Assembly: GCA_019359505.1 (NCBI GenBank)
Contig: JAHHHD010000035.1
Location: 1 to 53,641 of the forward strand
Direction of reading: 5' to 3'
Source: Drouetiella hepatica Uher 2000/2452
Lineage (GTDB): Bacteria; Cyanobacteriota; Cyanobacteriia; Elainellales; Elainellaceae
DNA: 53,641 nt
Within the stretch, counting starts at the first letter, position 1. The number at the start of each line of letters is the position of its first letter. This document shows positions 8,810 through 16,811 of this stretch, piece after piece. Below the pieces are notes generated by a model, which worked only from the letters and a program-made list of their open reading frames with translations, did not search any database and was not told the origin of the DNA. Both the position numbers and the translations under genes were made by a program.

Positions 8810-10963
8810 TCACAGCTTCGGCAAAATCTCCGGCAGCAATTGTCCCGGCACCATGGACAGAGCGCGATTTTGTCCTGTCAGCCCCAGCTGATTATAAAAA
8901 GCGCGAAGCGTCTCGACTATACGACTCATGGCAGTCTGCCGCAGCTCCGGCTTCTGTGCCCAAGACTGTAGGGCAATTACATGATGAGTGAGGGCTGCAC
9001 TCAAATGCATAGACTGCTGCTCGGCGTTAAGTCGCGCTTGGGTGTCGGTAGCAATTTGGTAATGCGCCAGCCCCAAGTTGTTCTGAGTCGCAACATGATC
9101 GAAATTGAGCGTCATCGCACCCGCGTGACGCTCAACCCAATCTACAGCTTTGAGGGCAGCCTCGTATGCCCCGATCGCCTCCTGCAAGTAGCCCAGCCGC
9201 GTCTCGACTTCATCAATCTGGTTTGCCATGTGCCAAAAAGCAGTGCCTAAATTGTTTTGAGTGGCGGCAAAGGCAGCGGGTGCAGCCTCGATCGTGCGGT
9301 ACTTCAGAGCCATGCGATAGGCAGCCAACGACAGCGATAGCCAGTCTCTGGGGCGCTCATACTGCGCCAGATTCCAGTACGCTGTGCCCAAATTATTCTG
9401 AATCATGGCGTAATTAAACGGCTCCTGGGCAGGGTCATAGAACCGCAGTGCTTCAGAGTAGGCAACGATCGCCTGTTTCAAATTCTCGTCTGGCTGTTGG
9501 TGCTGCGCCAGATTCCAGTAGGTCGTCCCCAGGTTGTTTTGCGTCGAGGCATAGCGGATTGGGTCGGTTGTAGGGGTACGGTAGCGCAAAGCCTGTAGAT
9601 AAGCCTCAACCGATCGCCTCAAACTATCCGCAGGATCTTGATACCGCGCCAGGTCAGCATAGGCAGCTCCCAGGTTATTTTGCACCATAGGATAGGTCTG
9701 AAGCTGATTTGGACTAATTTTGGTCAGGGCAAACTGGTAGGCTTGCAATCCGCGTTGCAGATAGGGTAGCGCTTCCTCACTAGAAGCCATGGTGCGCGAC
9801 AGCATCCAGTACAGGTTGCCCACATCGTTGAGGATATCGACCCAGAGCGGCTCTTGCTCCGGCAAATACTGCAACCCTTCCTCGTAGATTTGAATGGCGA
9901 TCGCCATATCTTCAGGTGTGCCGTTGCCCTGCTCAACCCGATCGCGGTAAAGATTGCCTAACGCACAGTACGCCTCTGCTAGCTGCGCTGCTGGAGCCTG
10001 TTGCTCATGCAGGTATTCAATTTGTTGAATCAACGGCAGATTTTGTGGGTCTTCCGATTGCAGCCCGGCAGGAAGCGTTACTGCAAGATTAGCGGATTCT
10101 ACATCGGCGCTTGTGAGCTGATCTAGCGGCAAATCCTCGCTTTTCAGAGTATCTATCACAGCAGATGCGGCGGGTTCTGCGAGAGGCTCAAATAAAGGCT
10201 CTAAGTCCAGATCATCAGCCAGACGTTCCCAGGGATTTTCAACGATCGCCGCTTCTGGAGCTTCATCTGTAGCTTCCTCTGCTGCCCGTTCTGCTGGGGA
10301 GGGATCTGCGGGCGGGGCTTTTGTTGCAGGGGCAGTGCTGCCAGCAGGAGCGCTTGCCACTAAAGACGGCAGTACGCCTATCCGCTCAGGCAGCGTCGCC
10401 ATTACCGGAGTCGGATCGCCAATAAACTCAAACACGCCCGTGCGGCAGCGCCAAAACTCTGGAGCAGACTGCGGCAACGCCCGAAACCAAGGCTGGGTCA
10501 GCCACAGAATCATACTCGACTCTAGCAGCGGCAAATTATATTCAATGCTCTGAAGGTGCGTAAAAAACAGCCGCTGCATGGCGGCGGGTTGCCGAGTCAG
10601 CTTTTCTGTCCCTAAAATCTGGAAGGCTGGCATGGTTCCTGGCTGCCATCCGTTCCGGGGCGCAGGGGATTGAGCCATCCACTGAGCAATTTGAACGATC
10701 GGATTTGGATCATCCAGACTCAGGTGCAGACTCACCAGCCGAGGGAAATTTTGCAGTTCTACGGCACTGGGCTGATCAAATTGTGGCAGAGGGGCTTTTG
10801 CTAGCTCCGTCTGAAGTTGGGCAGAGAGGCGATCGCGGAGCAGCAAATCATCGCAAACGGCAACAAAAACTTGACGGCGTAAATTCAGGCTCAAGGCAAT
10901 TTTGAGCCGTTGATATGACTGCTGATTCAGTCCTAAAATTTTCCGGAAAGAAATGTCTGTCAC
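8810..10963 (-). CDS. Large tetratricopeptide repeat protein
   Basis: A 717-residue cytoplasmic protein with no signal peptide or membrane segment. The first 200 residues form a globular region of a type seen in cyanobacterial TPR proteins (MTDISFRKILGLNQQSYQRL start). A low-complexity Pro/Ala/Glu linker follows (about 205-300). From about 315 to 640 there is an array of TPR units with the spacing LGNLYRD, LNDVGNLYWML, NNLGAAYADLA, NNLGTTYWNLA, NNLGTAYWNLA, NNLGTAFWHMA, NNLGLAHYQIA. Such arrays bind protein partners. The unusually regular NNLG units suggest recent internal duplication. Partner unknown; the nearby CHAT-TPR gene is a candidate only by proximity. Confidence 0.88.
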   Translation of the reverse strand: MTDISFRKILGLNQQSYQRLKIALSLNLRRQVFVAVCDDLLLRDRLSAQLQTELAKAPLPQFDQPSAVELQNFPRLVSLHLSLDDPNPIVQIAQWMAQSPAPRNGWQPGTMPAFQILGTEKLTRQPAAMQRLFFTHLQSIEYNLPLLESSMILWLTQPWFRALPQSAPEFWRCRTGVFEFIGDPTPVMATLPERIGVLPSLVASAPAGSTAPATKAPPADPSPAERAAEEATDEAPEAAIVENPWERLADDLDLEPLFEPLAEPAASAVIDTLKSEDLPLDQLTSADVESANLAVTLPAGLQSEDPQNLPLIQQIEYLHEQQAPAAQLAEAYCALGNLYRDRVEQGNGTPEDMAIAIQIYEEGLQYLPEQEPLWVDILNDVGNLYWMLSRTMASSEEALPYLQRGLQAYQFALTKISPNQLQTYPMVQNNLGAAYADLARYQDPADSLRRSVEAYLQALRYRTPTTDPIRYASTQNNLGTTYWNLAQHQQPDENLKQAIVAYSEALRFYDPAQEPFNYAMIQNNLGTAYWNLAQYERPRDWLSLSLAAYRMALKYRTIEAAPAAFAATQNNLGTAFWHMANQIDEVETRLGYLQEAIGAYEAALKAVDWVERHAGAMTLNFDHVATQNNLGLAHYQIATDTQARLNAEQQSMHLSAALTHHVIALQSWAQKPELRQTAMSRIVETLRAFYNQLGLTGQNRALSMVPGQLLPEILPKL

Positions 10964-11313
10964 AGGAATATTACCAAGGTGAATGGAAGATGAAGCCCCT
11001 CTTTAGCCCTTTTCTATCCGTCTCTGTTAAAGTCAGGACAAGATCGCAAACTCACCTTTTTTCCCAATCATAAAATCCAATCGAGCCTAGAGGCAGAAAA
11101 ACCAGGGGCATTACCCACCTGGCTTCTGTAGACCTCTTGCAAATTAGGTTTGGTTAGGGCACAGCCCCGACCAAACCTAATCCCAAAACTTTAATTTGCG
11201 AGAGATCTTGTAATTATTTTTCTTAAATTGATCTGAGGCTTTTGTTAGATTTGCTCAAGTTGCGATCGAACTGAGGCAAGACGAGCGACCTCACGACCTA
11301 TCCATCTCGCTGT
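10964..11313. other. Spacer between the TPR gene and psb34
   Basis: This 350-base spacer holds the MITE-like palindrome at 11130-11208 and otherwise no gene that I can support. The TPR gene promoter must be in its left half. Confidence 0.5.
11130..11208. mobile_element. MITE-like palindromic element (AATTAGG family), copy 1
   Basis: A 79-base element with imperfect terminal inverted repeats: agacctcttgcaaatta (11130-11146) against the reverse complement of 11192-11208, agatctctcgcaaatta, 15 of 17 matching. An internal hairpin pairs attaggtttggt with accaaacctaat. The triplet tgt flanks both ends and could be a target duplication, though three bases prove little. Close relatives lie at 25687-25765 and within composites at 14774-14870 and 37368-37460. 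Confidence 0.7.
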
Positions 11314-11484
11314 CTACGAAATGGCAACAGCAACAGCAATCATGCCACCCACTAGGAGGAGGGCACCCAGACCCAAAACAATATACTGAATCTTTTGTTT
11401 TGAGGTGGGAGGTTCTGCCGCATATGGCTTGGTCTCTACAGCAAAGTTGTTAAGACGACCGCCTTCCTCAGTGGTGTATGGCAT
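11314..11484 (-). CDS. psb34: Psb34 / ssl1498-family small photosystem II assembly protein
   Basis: Read by hand: 56 residues starting MPYTTEEGGRLNNFAVE and ending VGGMIAVAVAIS, stop at 11314-11316. The N-terminal MPYTTEEGGRLNNFA block and a single C-terminal membrane helix (about 33-54) are the signature of the Ssl1498 family, related to high-light-inducible proteins and named Psb34 in studies of photosystem II assembly, where it binds CP47-containing intermediates in the thylakoid. A ribosome binding site (AAGGA) lies about ten bases before the ATG. The gene is monocistronic, with a MITE-like hairpin downstream. Short size means it is easily missed in annotation. Confidence 0.93.
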   Translation of the reverse strand: MPYTTEEGGRLNNFAVETKPYAAEPPTSKQKIQYIVLGLGALLLVGGMIAVAVAIS

Positions 11485-12047
11485 ACTTTAATTCCTTACT
11501 TAAAAACGATTTGTAAGAATTGTATCAGCCAATTCAATGTTTTTTTTAGATAAAATAACCAAATCTTAATAAAAAATCCCTGAACCCACCGAAATGAGCT
11601 GAAGGGATTTAAGTCAGGGTGCATCTACCTCCACACTTTTCTCTAGCTAAAAACAGAGATCCGGAAAATTTGCTCAGGCTTCAAATAAGTTGCCTACTTG
11701 TAGACTTCCACTTTTTTGACCGACTTTTTGAAAGGCAGGTCGCGTAAACCTCTCAAAAAGTAGGCTCAAAGAATATAAGCAGCAGCAGAACTTTTTAGAG
11801 GGAATACAGTCTATGAAACCAGCTTCCCCAGCGCAATGGCTCTATTGAGCGCTGACTTAGACCGAGTGATTGACTTGGGCAAGATTCAGCGTTTCTCTAA
11901 AATTTGGGGGAAGGGAAGCTAGAAAATCCTGGAGACACTCTAAACAAGAGAACTCTTCAACAGAAGAGCTTTTAACGTTAAGGTTTGCCTCTAGGACTGA
12001 ACTTTAAACATGACCTTCGAGAACTAGCTTAGGGGAGCGCTGTTCCA
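11485..12047. other. Divergent spacer between psb34 and the CHAT gene
   Basis: A 563-base spacer carrying promoters in both directions. Two inverted repeats are visible: aaatccc/gggattt near 11573-11610 and a stronger one at 11726-11764. The latter half has short open stretches but no convincing gene. Confidence 0.5.
11726..11764. repeat. Imperfect hairpin in the CHAT gene leader region
   Basis: The arms actttttgaaagg and cctctcaaaaagt pair with one mismatch around a ctggtcgcg-like loop. It resembles the T-rich hairpin at 6253-6293 in style. It could be a terminator for an untranslated transcript or another dispersed palindrome. Confidence 0.45.
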
Positions 12048-14699
12048 GTGACTCAGGAGTTTCACATTTCTGTAACCCCAGTGGGGAATGACGAATATTT
12101 AATACGTACAGAGCAACGAGAGCCAGGTGTGCCGCTTGCTGAAGAGCAGGTTACTTGGCAAGTGGAGGAATGGCTGGCTCAAGCGCGCCAGTTGATGAGC
12201 GATCCTCTACTGGGACTGTTGCAGACCGCCGATCCGGCAACCCGCGATCCGCAGGCTTCCTTGAGCCTGGTCAATCTGGGTCAGCACCTCTATGGCGCTC
12301 TCTTTCAAGGTACTTTGCGTGATAGCTGGGTGACCGCGCAGGGCATTGCCCAAAACCGCCGCGAAGCTCTGCGTCTGCGCCTGGGGCTAAAGGGAACTCG
12401 CCTTCCTCGCCTCCCTTGGGAGGTCATGTATGGTAACGATCTGCCTGCTGAGAAATTTCAGCAGGGTTTGAGCATGGCGGCGCGTCCTTTGGCGGCGGGA
12501 ACGCACGTTATTTTCTCGCGGTATCAACCTAGCCAACGGCTATCAGACGATCGCCTGCCCTTTGAGCTGGCTACCGATCAGCCTTTGCGAATTCTCATGG
12601 TGATTGCGGCTCCTGATGATCAAGAGCGACTTCAGCTACATCAAGAGGCTAGACAGCTTCAGCAGGAGCTAGTGCAAGGCGATCGCGCCGATGGTGAAAC
12701 TACCCCTGATATTCAGCTTACGGTGCTGGATCAGCCCGGACGTGAGCAGTTGACTCAGGCGCTAGAGCAGGGTCATTATCAAGTGCTGCACTATGCGGGT
12801 CATAGCGACCTGAGCAGTGCGGGGGGCAGTCTCTACTTAGTCAATAGCCGCACGGGGCTGACGGAAATCCTCAGCGGTGACGATTTGGCAGGTCTGCTGG
12901 TAAATAACGGCATTCGTCTAGCGGTGTTCAACTCCTGCCGAGGCTCCTACACCGCCACCTCCGATCCCGTCAACGAGCGAGAACGCAATTTGGCGGAAGC
13001 TCTGGTCAGCCGGGGCATCCCTGCAGTGTTGGCAATGGCAGAACAAATTCCTGACAATGTGGCGTTGACGCTGACCTGGCTGTTCTATCGCAACTTGCGG
13101 CAGGGCTACCCGATCGATCTCAGCCTCAGTCGAGCGCGTCAGGGGCTAATCTCAGCCTATGGATCGCATCAGCTCTACTGGGCGTTGCCGATTTTGTATC
13201 TGCATCCCGGATTTGATGGCTACTTAACTCCGGGCGATCGCTCGTTTGACAATCCCGCCGATCGGTTAGTTTTGGTGCCTCAAGGGTTTGGCAGTTTCCC
13301 GGTGTTAACCATCGACGAAAACGTTCCTCTGCCCGCCAGCTTTCTAATCGATGACTCTCAGCCGCCTTCGGATGAAGAAATGGTGGCTAATGCCGTTTTG
13401 GCAGATGATGACTTGAGCGACTGGATGGAAGACCTCACTGCTTTTGATGACAACAGCGGCGACGAAGCGGCAACGCTGGACTGGATTCGTCAGCTGACCT
13501 CAGAGGCTTCAGAGCTGCAAGTCTTTGAGACTATCACGAGCGCAGAAGGCGAAAATTTTGGCGAAGAGGCCGTTCGTCCTTCCAATGCTCAGCTCATAGA
13601 GCAGCCCGTAGAGCAGCCGCTTTCATCTCTGATCAATCTTGTGCCTCTGCAACCCTTGCAATCTAACCCAACCGCTCGCGCTGAAGAATCAGCGATCGTG
13701 CGACAGGGCGAAGTGACCGTGACTAAACCTATCCGTACAGAGCGCTCTGCTGAATTAGTACAGACTTTCTCTATTAATAAGTCTATTGACCGACAAACTG
13801 GAGCCGAGCAGATTAGCCCTGTTTCCGGCGGTGTAGGTCAAGTTTCAATTCAGAGATCCGCTGGCTTTCCGTTGCGGCGAGGATTGTTACCAGTCTTGGG
13901 TGTGGTCGGGGCGGCGGCGATCGCAGCTTTGGGCTACTCAGCCTTTCATTCTCTGCCGTTCAATCTTGCTCCTCCAGCCCAGACACCCGATAGCACCGGA
14001 GATAGTGCGGGAGGCAGTCAGAGCTTGAGACAAAAGCTGGAAGACAGCTCTACAGAGCAGGTGAAGGCGATCGCTCTAAATAGCTTGGGTAAGAAGCAGC
14101 TCGCCCAAGGTCAGCAAGCGATCGAAGTGCTGCTCAATCGCAATGCTTTGACGGAGGCTACGGCAGCACTGGCGGCAGTGCCCTCAGAGCATCAGGCAAA
14201 GCCAGACATCCAGTTTTTGCAGGGTCGGTTAGCTTGGCAATCCGTCAAGCAAAACAACCCCAAATATAAGCTGGCGGACGCGCGTACCGCCTGGGAAAAT
14301 GCTGCCAAAGATCAGCCGAGTTCGGCACCCTATCACCAGGCGCTCGGCTTTGTCTACTATGCCGAAGGCGATCCCTTTAAGGCAAAACAGGCTTGGGAGG
14401 AGGCGATCGCTCTGCTGCAAAGCTCTGGCTCGTCTACCGGACAGTCCAGTGCCGCGCAGTCTGAGGTCGATTCGCAGATGCAGATTGCCTATGCTGGGGT
14501 TGCCCTAGCAATGCGGAAAATCTCTGCCCAAGAGTCGGCCGATCGTCAGGTGAGGATTTCTGCTAAAGCGGCGAAAGTCTATCGATCGGTGCTTTCCAGC
14601 GATCCATCTCTCTTTACGACGCAAGCCCTGCGGCAAAATTGGCTATGGAACAATGCTGCCATTCAGGATTGGGAAAAGCTGTCGCAAATTGATTCCTAG
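12048..14699 (+). CDS. CHAT-domain protein with membrane segment and C-terminal TPR region
   Basis: An 883-residue protein with a caspase-like CHAT peptidase domain (about 90-400). The dyad is present: His252 in HYAGHSD and Cys297 in VFNSCRGS. A long acidic linker follows (400-610), then one membrane helix (about 617-637, LPVLGVVGAAAIAALGYSAF) and a TPR-like helical tail (about 660-870, ALGFVYYAEGDPFKAKQAWEEA). CHAT proteases such as those of gRAMP/Craspase and gasdermin-linked systems cut protein partners; the target here is unknown. The start is GTG with an AGGGGAG ribosome site about ten bases upstream. It contrasts with the inactive caspase-fold protein at 3313-5586. No gasdermin-like or CRISPR partner is adjacent. 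Confidence 0.88.
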   Translation: MTQEFHISVTPVGNDEYLIRTEQREPGVPLAEEQVTWQVEEWLAQARQLMSDPLLGLLQTADPATRDPQASLSLVNLGQHLYGALFQGTLRDSWVTAQGIAQNRREALRLRLGLKGTRLPRLPWEVMYGNDLPAEKFQQGLSMAARPLAAGTHVIFSRYQPSQRLSDDRLPFELATDQPLRILMVIAAPDDQERLQLHQEARQLQQELVQGDRADGETTPDIQLTVLDQPGREQLTQALEQGHYQVLHYAGHSDLSSAGGSLYLVNSRTGLTEILSGDDLAGLLVNNGIRLAVFNSCRGSYTATSDPVNERERNLAEALVSRGIPAVLAMAEQIPDNVALTLTWLFYRNLRQGYPIDLSLSRARQGLISAYGSHQLYWALPILYLHPGFDGYLTPGDRSFDNPADRLVLVPQGFGSFPVLTIDENVPLPASFLIDDSQPPSDEEMVANAVLADDDLSDWMEDLTAFDDNSGDEAATLDWIRQLTSEASELQVFETITSAEGENFGEEAVRPSNAQLIEQPVEQPLSSLINLVPLQPLQSNPTARAEESAIVRQGEVTVTKPIRTERSAELVQTFSINKSIDRQTGAEQISPVSGGVGQVSIQRSAGFPLRRGLLPVLGVVGAAAIAALGYSAFHSLPFNLAPPAQTPDSTGDSAGGSQSLRQKLEDSSTEQVKAIALNSLGKKQLAQGQQAIEVLLNRNALTEATAALAAVPSEHQAKPDIQFLQGRLAWQSVKQNNPKYKLADARTAWENAAKDQPSSAPYHQALGFVYYAEGDPFKAKQAWEEAIALLQSSGSSTGQSSAAQSEVDSQMQIAYAGVALAMRKISAQESADRQVRISAKAAKVYRSVLSSDPSLFTTQALRQNWLWNNAAIQDWEKLSQIDS

Positions 14700-14773
14700 G
14701 AAGGCTTTGGTAGTCCTTACCTAAATACCGCTACCAAGGCTCAGTAGATCGAAAAGTCCTCCTAATTTTTCCT

Positions 14774-14870
14774 AAAAGCTGGATTTCAAAGGCGCACTGC
14801 GCCTTTGAAATCCAGCTTTTAGAGTTTTGTGGTGCACGGAGCACAAAACCCTAATCTGCGATCGATTCTA
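14774..14870. repeat. Composite palindromic element, copy 1 (inverted relative to copy 2)
   Basis: A perfect 47-base palindrome (14774-14820; 23-base arms aaaagctggatttcaaagg... around a single C, with gcgcactgcgc at its centre) is followed by gttttgtg/cacaaaac and a cctaatctgcgatcgattct end. The same two parts occur at 37368-37460 in opposite orientation. It sits between the convergent CHAT and M28 genes and could serve both as terminator. Confidence 0.85.
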
Positions 14871-14878
14871 TTAAGGCT

Positions 14879-15832
14879 TCATTTTTGAAGTAAATCGGTG
14901 ACGGCATTGATCACAATTTGCGCTGAGCCAACGAAAAAGTCTCGATCGATCGTCTCTAATCTATCGCTAGGCTGGTGGTAGTGGGGGTTGCGAAAGTTGG
15001 CGGTATCGGTCAGCAAGACCGCGCCAATGCCTTTTTTCCAGAAGGGCGTGTGGTCACTGCGAACCAGATCGGGCGCGAGTCCGCTCAGGGTGGGAATAGA
15101 GAGGGTTAAAACTTGAGGCAGATTTCCCCTCCCGGCTTGGCTCAAGCTTTGGGTTAGGTCGGGATGCCCCTGATCGCCAATCGCCGCTAAAAATTCCCCT
15201 TTGTCTACAGGTGGCTTGATGGGCAAAGGCGGATAGGTCTGGCATCCTGCTGTACGGCAGGTGTAGCCAATCATGTCCATAATCATGGCTCCTTGAATCA
15301 GGTCGGGCTGGAGCGTTTCGACAAAGGCTTGGCTGCCGAGCAGCCCCTCTTCCTCTAAGTCGAAAAAGGCAAGCTGGAGCGATCGAGGTGTCGGGTTTTG
15401 CCCTAACAACCTTGCTGCTGCCAGCACCGCCGCTACTCCTGTGGCGTTGTCGTCAGCTCCAGGAGAAAGCGCAATCGTATCGTAGTGTGCCCCCAGCAAA
15501 ATTGCGCCCAACTGCGGATTAGTGCCCGATCGCTCTGCCAGAATATTAATGCCGCTCAAGCCCTGAGCTTGAAACTCCTGGAGCTTCGGTGTCCATCCGG
15601 CGCTCTGCAATTCTTGCATGATGTAATCGCGAGCTTTCTGCCGATCGCTTTCCTCAAATCGCTTGAAGGACAGAGCTTCGACATCTGCCCACAGCTTTTG
15701 GCTATCGACAGCAGGTGGAGCAACTTGCGGATATTCAGCTGCGGCAGGCGATCGCGGATTGACCTGATGCCACCCTACAAGAATGCTGAGGATTGCAGCT
15801 AGGAGAATTAAGAGGAGCGATCGGGGTTTCAT
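14879..15832 (-). CDS. Secreted M28-family zinc aminopeptidase
   Basis: A 317-residue peptidase with an N-terminal hydrophobic signal or anchor (about 5-22). M28 metal ligands are recognisable: His in LLGAHYDTIA, the bridging Asp in PGADDNATGVAA, the catalytic Glu/ligand pair in FDLEEEGLLGS, Asp in AMIMDMIGY, and the last His in RSDHTPFWKKG. These fit a dinuclear zinc exopeptidase acting on peptides outside the cytoplasmic membrane. Length is near the family norm. It is the last gene of a leftward series, 60 bases after the ParB-like gene, but its function does not suggest a link to that pair. Confidence 0.9.
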   Translation of the reverse strand: MKPRSLLLILLAAILSILVGWHQVNPRSPAAAEYPQVAPPAVDSQKLWADVEALSFKRFEESDRQKARDYIMQELQSAGWTPKLQEFQAQGLSGINILAERSGTNPQLGAILLGAHYDTIALSPGADDNATGVAAVLAAARLLGQNPTPRSLQLAFFDLEEEGLLGSQAFVETLQPDLIQGAMIMDMIGYTCRTAGCQTYPPLPIKPPVDKGEFLAAIGDQGHPDLTQSLSQAGRGNLPQVLTLSIPTLSGLAPDLVRSDHTPFWKKGIGAVLLTDTANFRNPHYHQPSDRLETIDRDFFVGSAQIVINAVTDLLQK

Positions 15833-15892
15833 CGCTGGCTTTTCTGAGTCAGGTGTGTTTTCACAGGCTTAACTTTCTAGAGGATCGTGTAC

Positions 15893-16798
15893 TCAAATTT
15901 CTCCAATTTGTTTGAGGCGATCGAGTGTTCCTTGAGCAAATCCTGGAATTTTATGTGCAGTACCTGATTTTGTCGATCGCTCCAAATTTTCCCAAGTTAG
16001 CGTTTTTCCTGGCTGATTCCAGTAAGCGATCGCTTTGAGAGCAGCTTCAATCTGTTTCGGTTGAGTAACTACCTGACTCAAAAGATTCGTAATTTCTTGT
16101 TCGCTAGCAGTCAAAAGATTAGTTTTAATTCCATTGAAGGAAGTCAAAGCTTTTGCTCGTGAACCTGTTGATTTCAAACCAACAGACTCTATCTGTTCTC
16201 GTAATTGATTGATTTGGGTTGAGAGTTCCGGTATTTCAGAAAAACTGTCAGTTAGACGATCTAAGCCATAGTGAAGGGTCTTGAGCTTATCATCAAAGGC
16301 TTCTTTGAATTTATCTAGAGATGCGGCTAGAACTTGCTTAATTGAATTGGCAGTTGACTGTAGCTTGCGATCGATCATCTGTTCAAGATCAGCAGAGTCA
16401 ACGGGATGCTGTTCACCACTATCTGGCACAGAGATTGACGAACTGAACAATTGAGACAATTCCGCCTTGGCGGCTAAAGCTTGCTCATCTGTCATATCAA
16501 AAACCCAAGCCCACAGCATCTCAATATCGAGCTTTTGTGCAACTTGCAACCACTCAGCGCCATAAACTAGCTCATACTCAATATCATCGCCATAGCTTTC
16601 GGTACGGCGCAAGATCAGCGAGGCTAAATTGCTCTGATGTTGTAAAAGGCTACTCTCAATAGCTTGCGATCGCTCCAGAGAAATTTCTTGCTTTCCAGGA
16701 TCGGGAAGAGCAATTTGAAAAGTATAAACTTTCCCATGATTGATGGGAATGATTCCCAGATTTTTGCTAATTAGTTCGCGCCGAATTTCCTGACTCAT
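15893..16798 (-). CDS. ParB-like partner of the nuclease-ParA protein
   Basis: About 301 residues from the ATG at 16798, which has AGGAG eight bases upstream; an in-frame ATG at 16825 lies inside the previous gene and lacks such a site. The first 120 residues resemble ParB N-terminal domains of cyanobacterial plasmid and chromosome partition proteins (LILRRTESYGDDIEYELVYG, then LWAWVFDMTDEQALAAKAEL). A coiled or helical middle (about 130-215) follows, then a C-terminal region (about 220-300) with repeated short helices (FNGIKTNLLTAS, IPGFAQGTLDRLKQIGEI) that may bind nucleic acid. No classic ParB helix-turn-helix was seen. It sits 13 bases after the nuclease-ParA stop, so the two are almost surely co-translated. 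Confidence 0.75.
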   Translation of the reverse strand: MSQEIRRELISKNLGIIPINHGKVYTFQIALPDPGKQEISLERSQAIESSLLQHQSNLASLILRRTESYGDDIEYELVYGAEWLQVAQKLDIEMLWAWVFDMTDEQALAAKAELSQLFSSSISVPDSGEQHPVDSADLEQMIDRKLQSTANSIKQVLAASLDKFKEAFDDKLKTLHYGLDRLTDSFSEIPELSTQINQLREQIESVGLKSTGSRAKALTSFNGIKTNLLTASEQEITNLLSQVVTQPKQIEAALKAIAYWNQPGKTLTWENLERSTKSGTAHKIPGFAQGTLDRLKQIGEI

Positions 16799-16811
16799 AT
16801 AATAGCTCCTG

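Noticed and set aside
8626-8991. 121-codon plus-strand frame after the GH8 gene
   Set aside because: It runs through the GH8 end, a GGGTGGAT hairpin and antisense of the TPR gene; composition is not gene-like.
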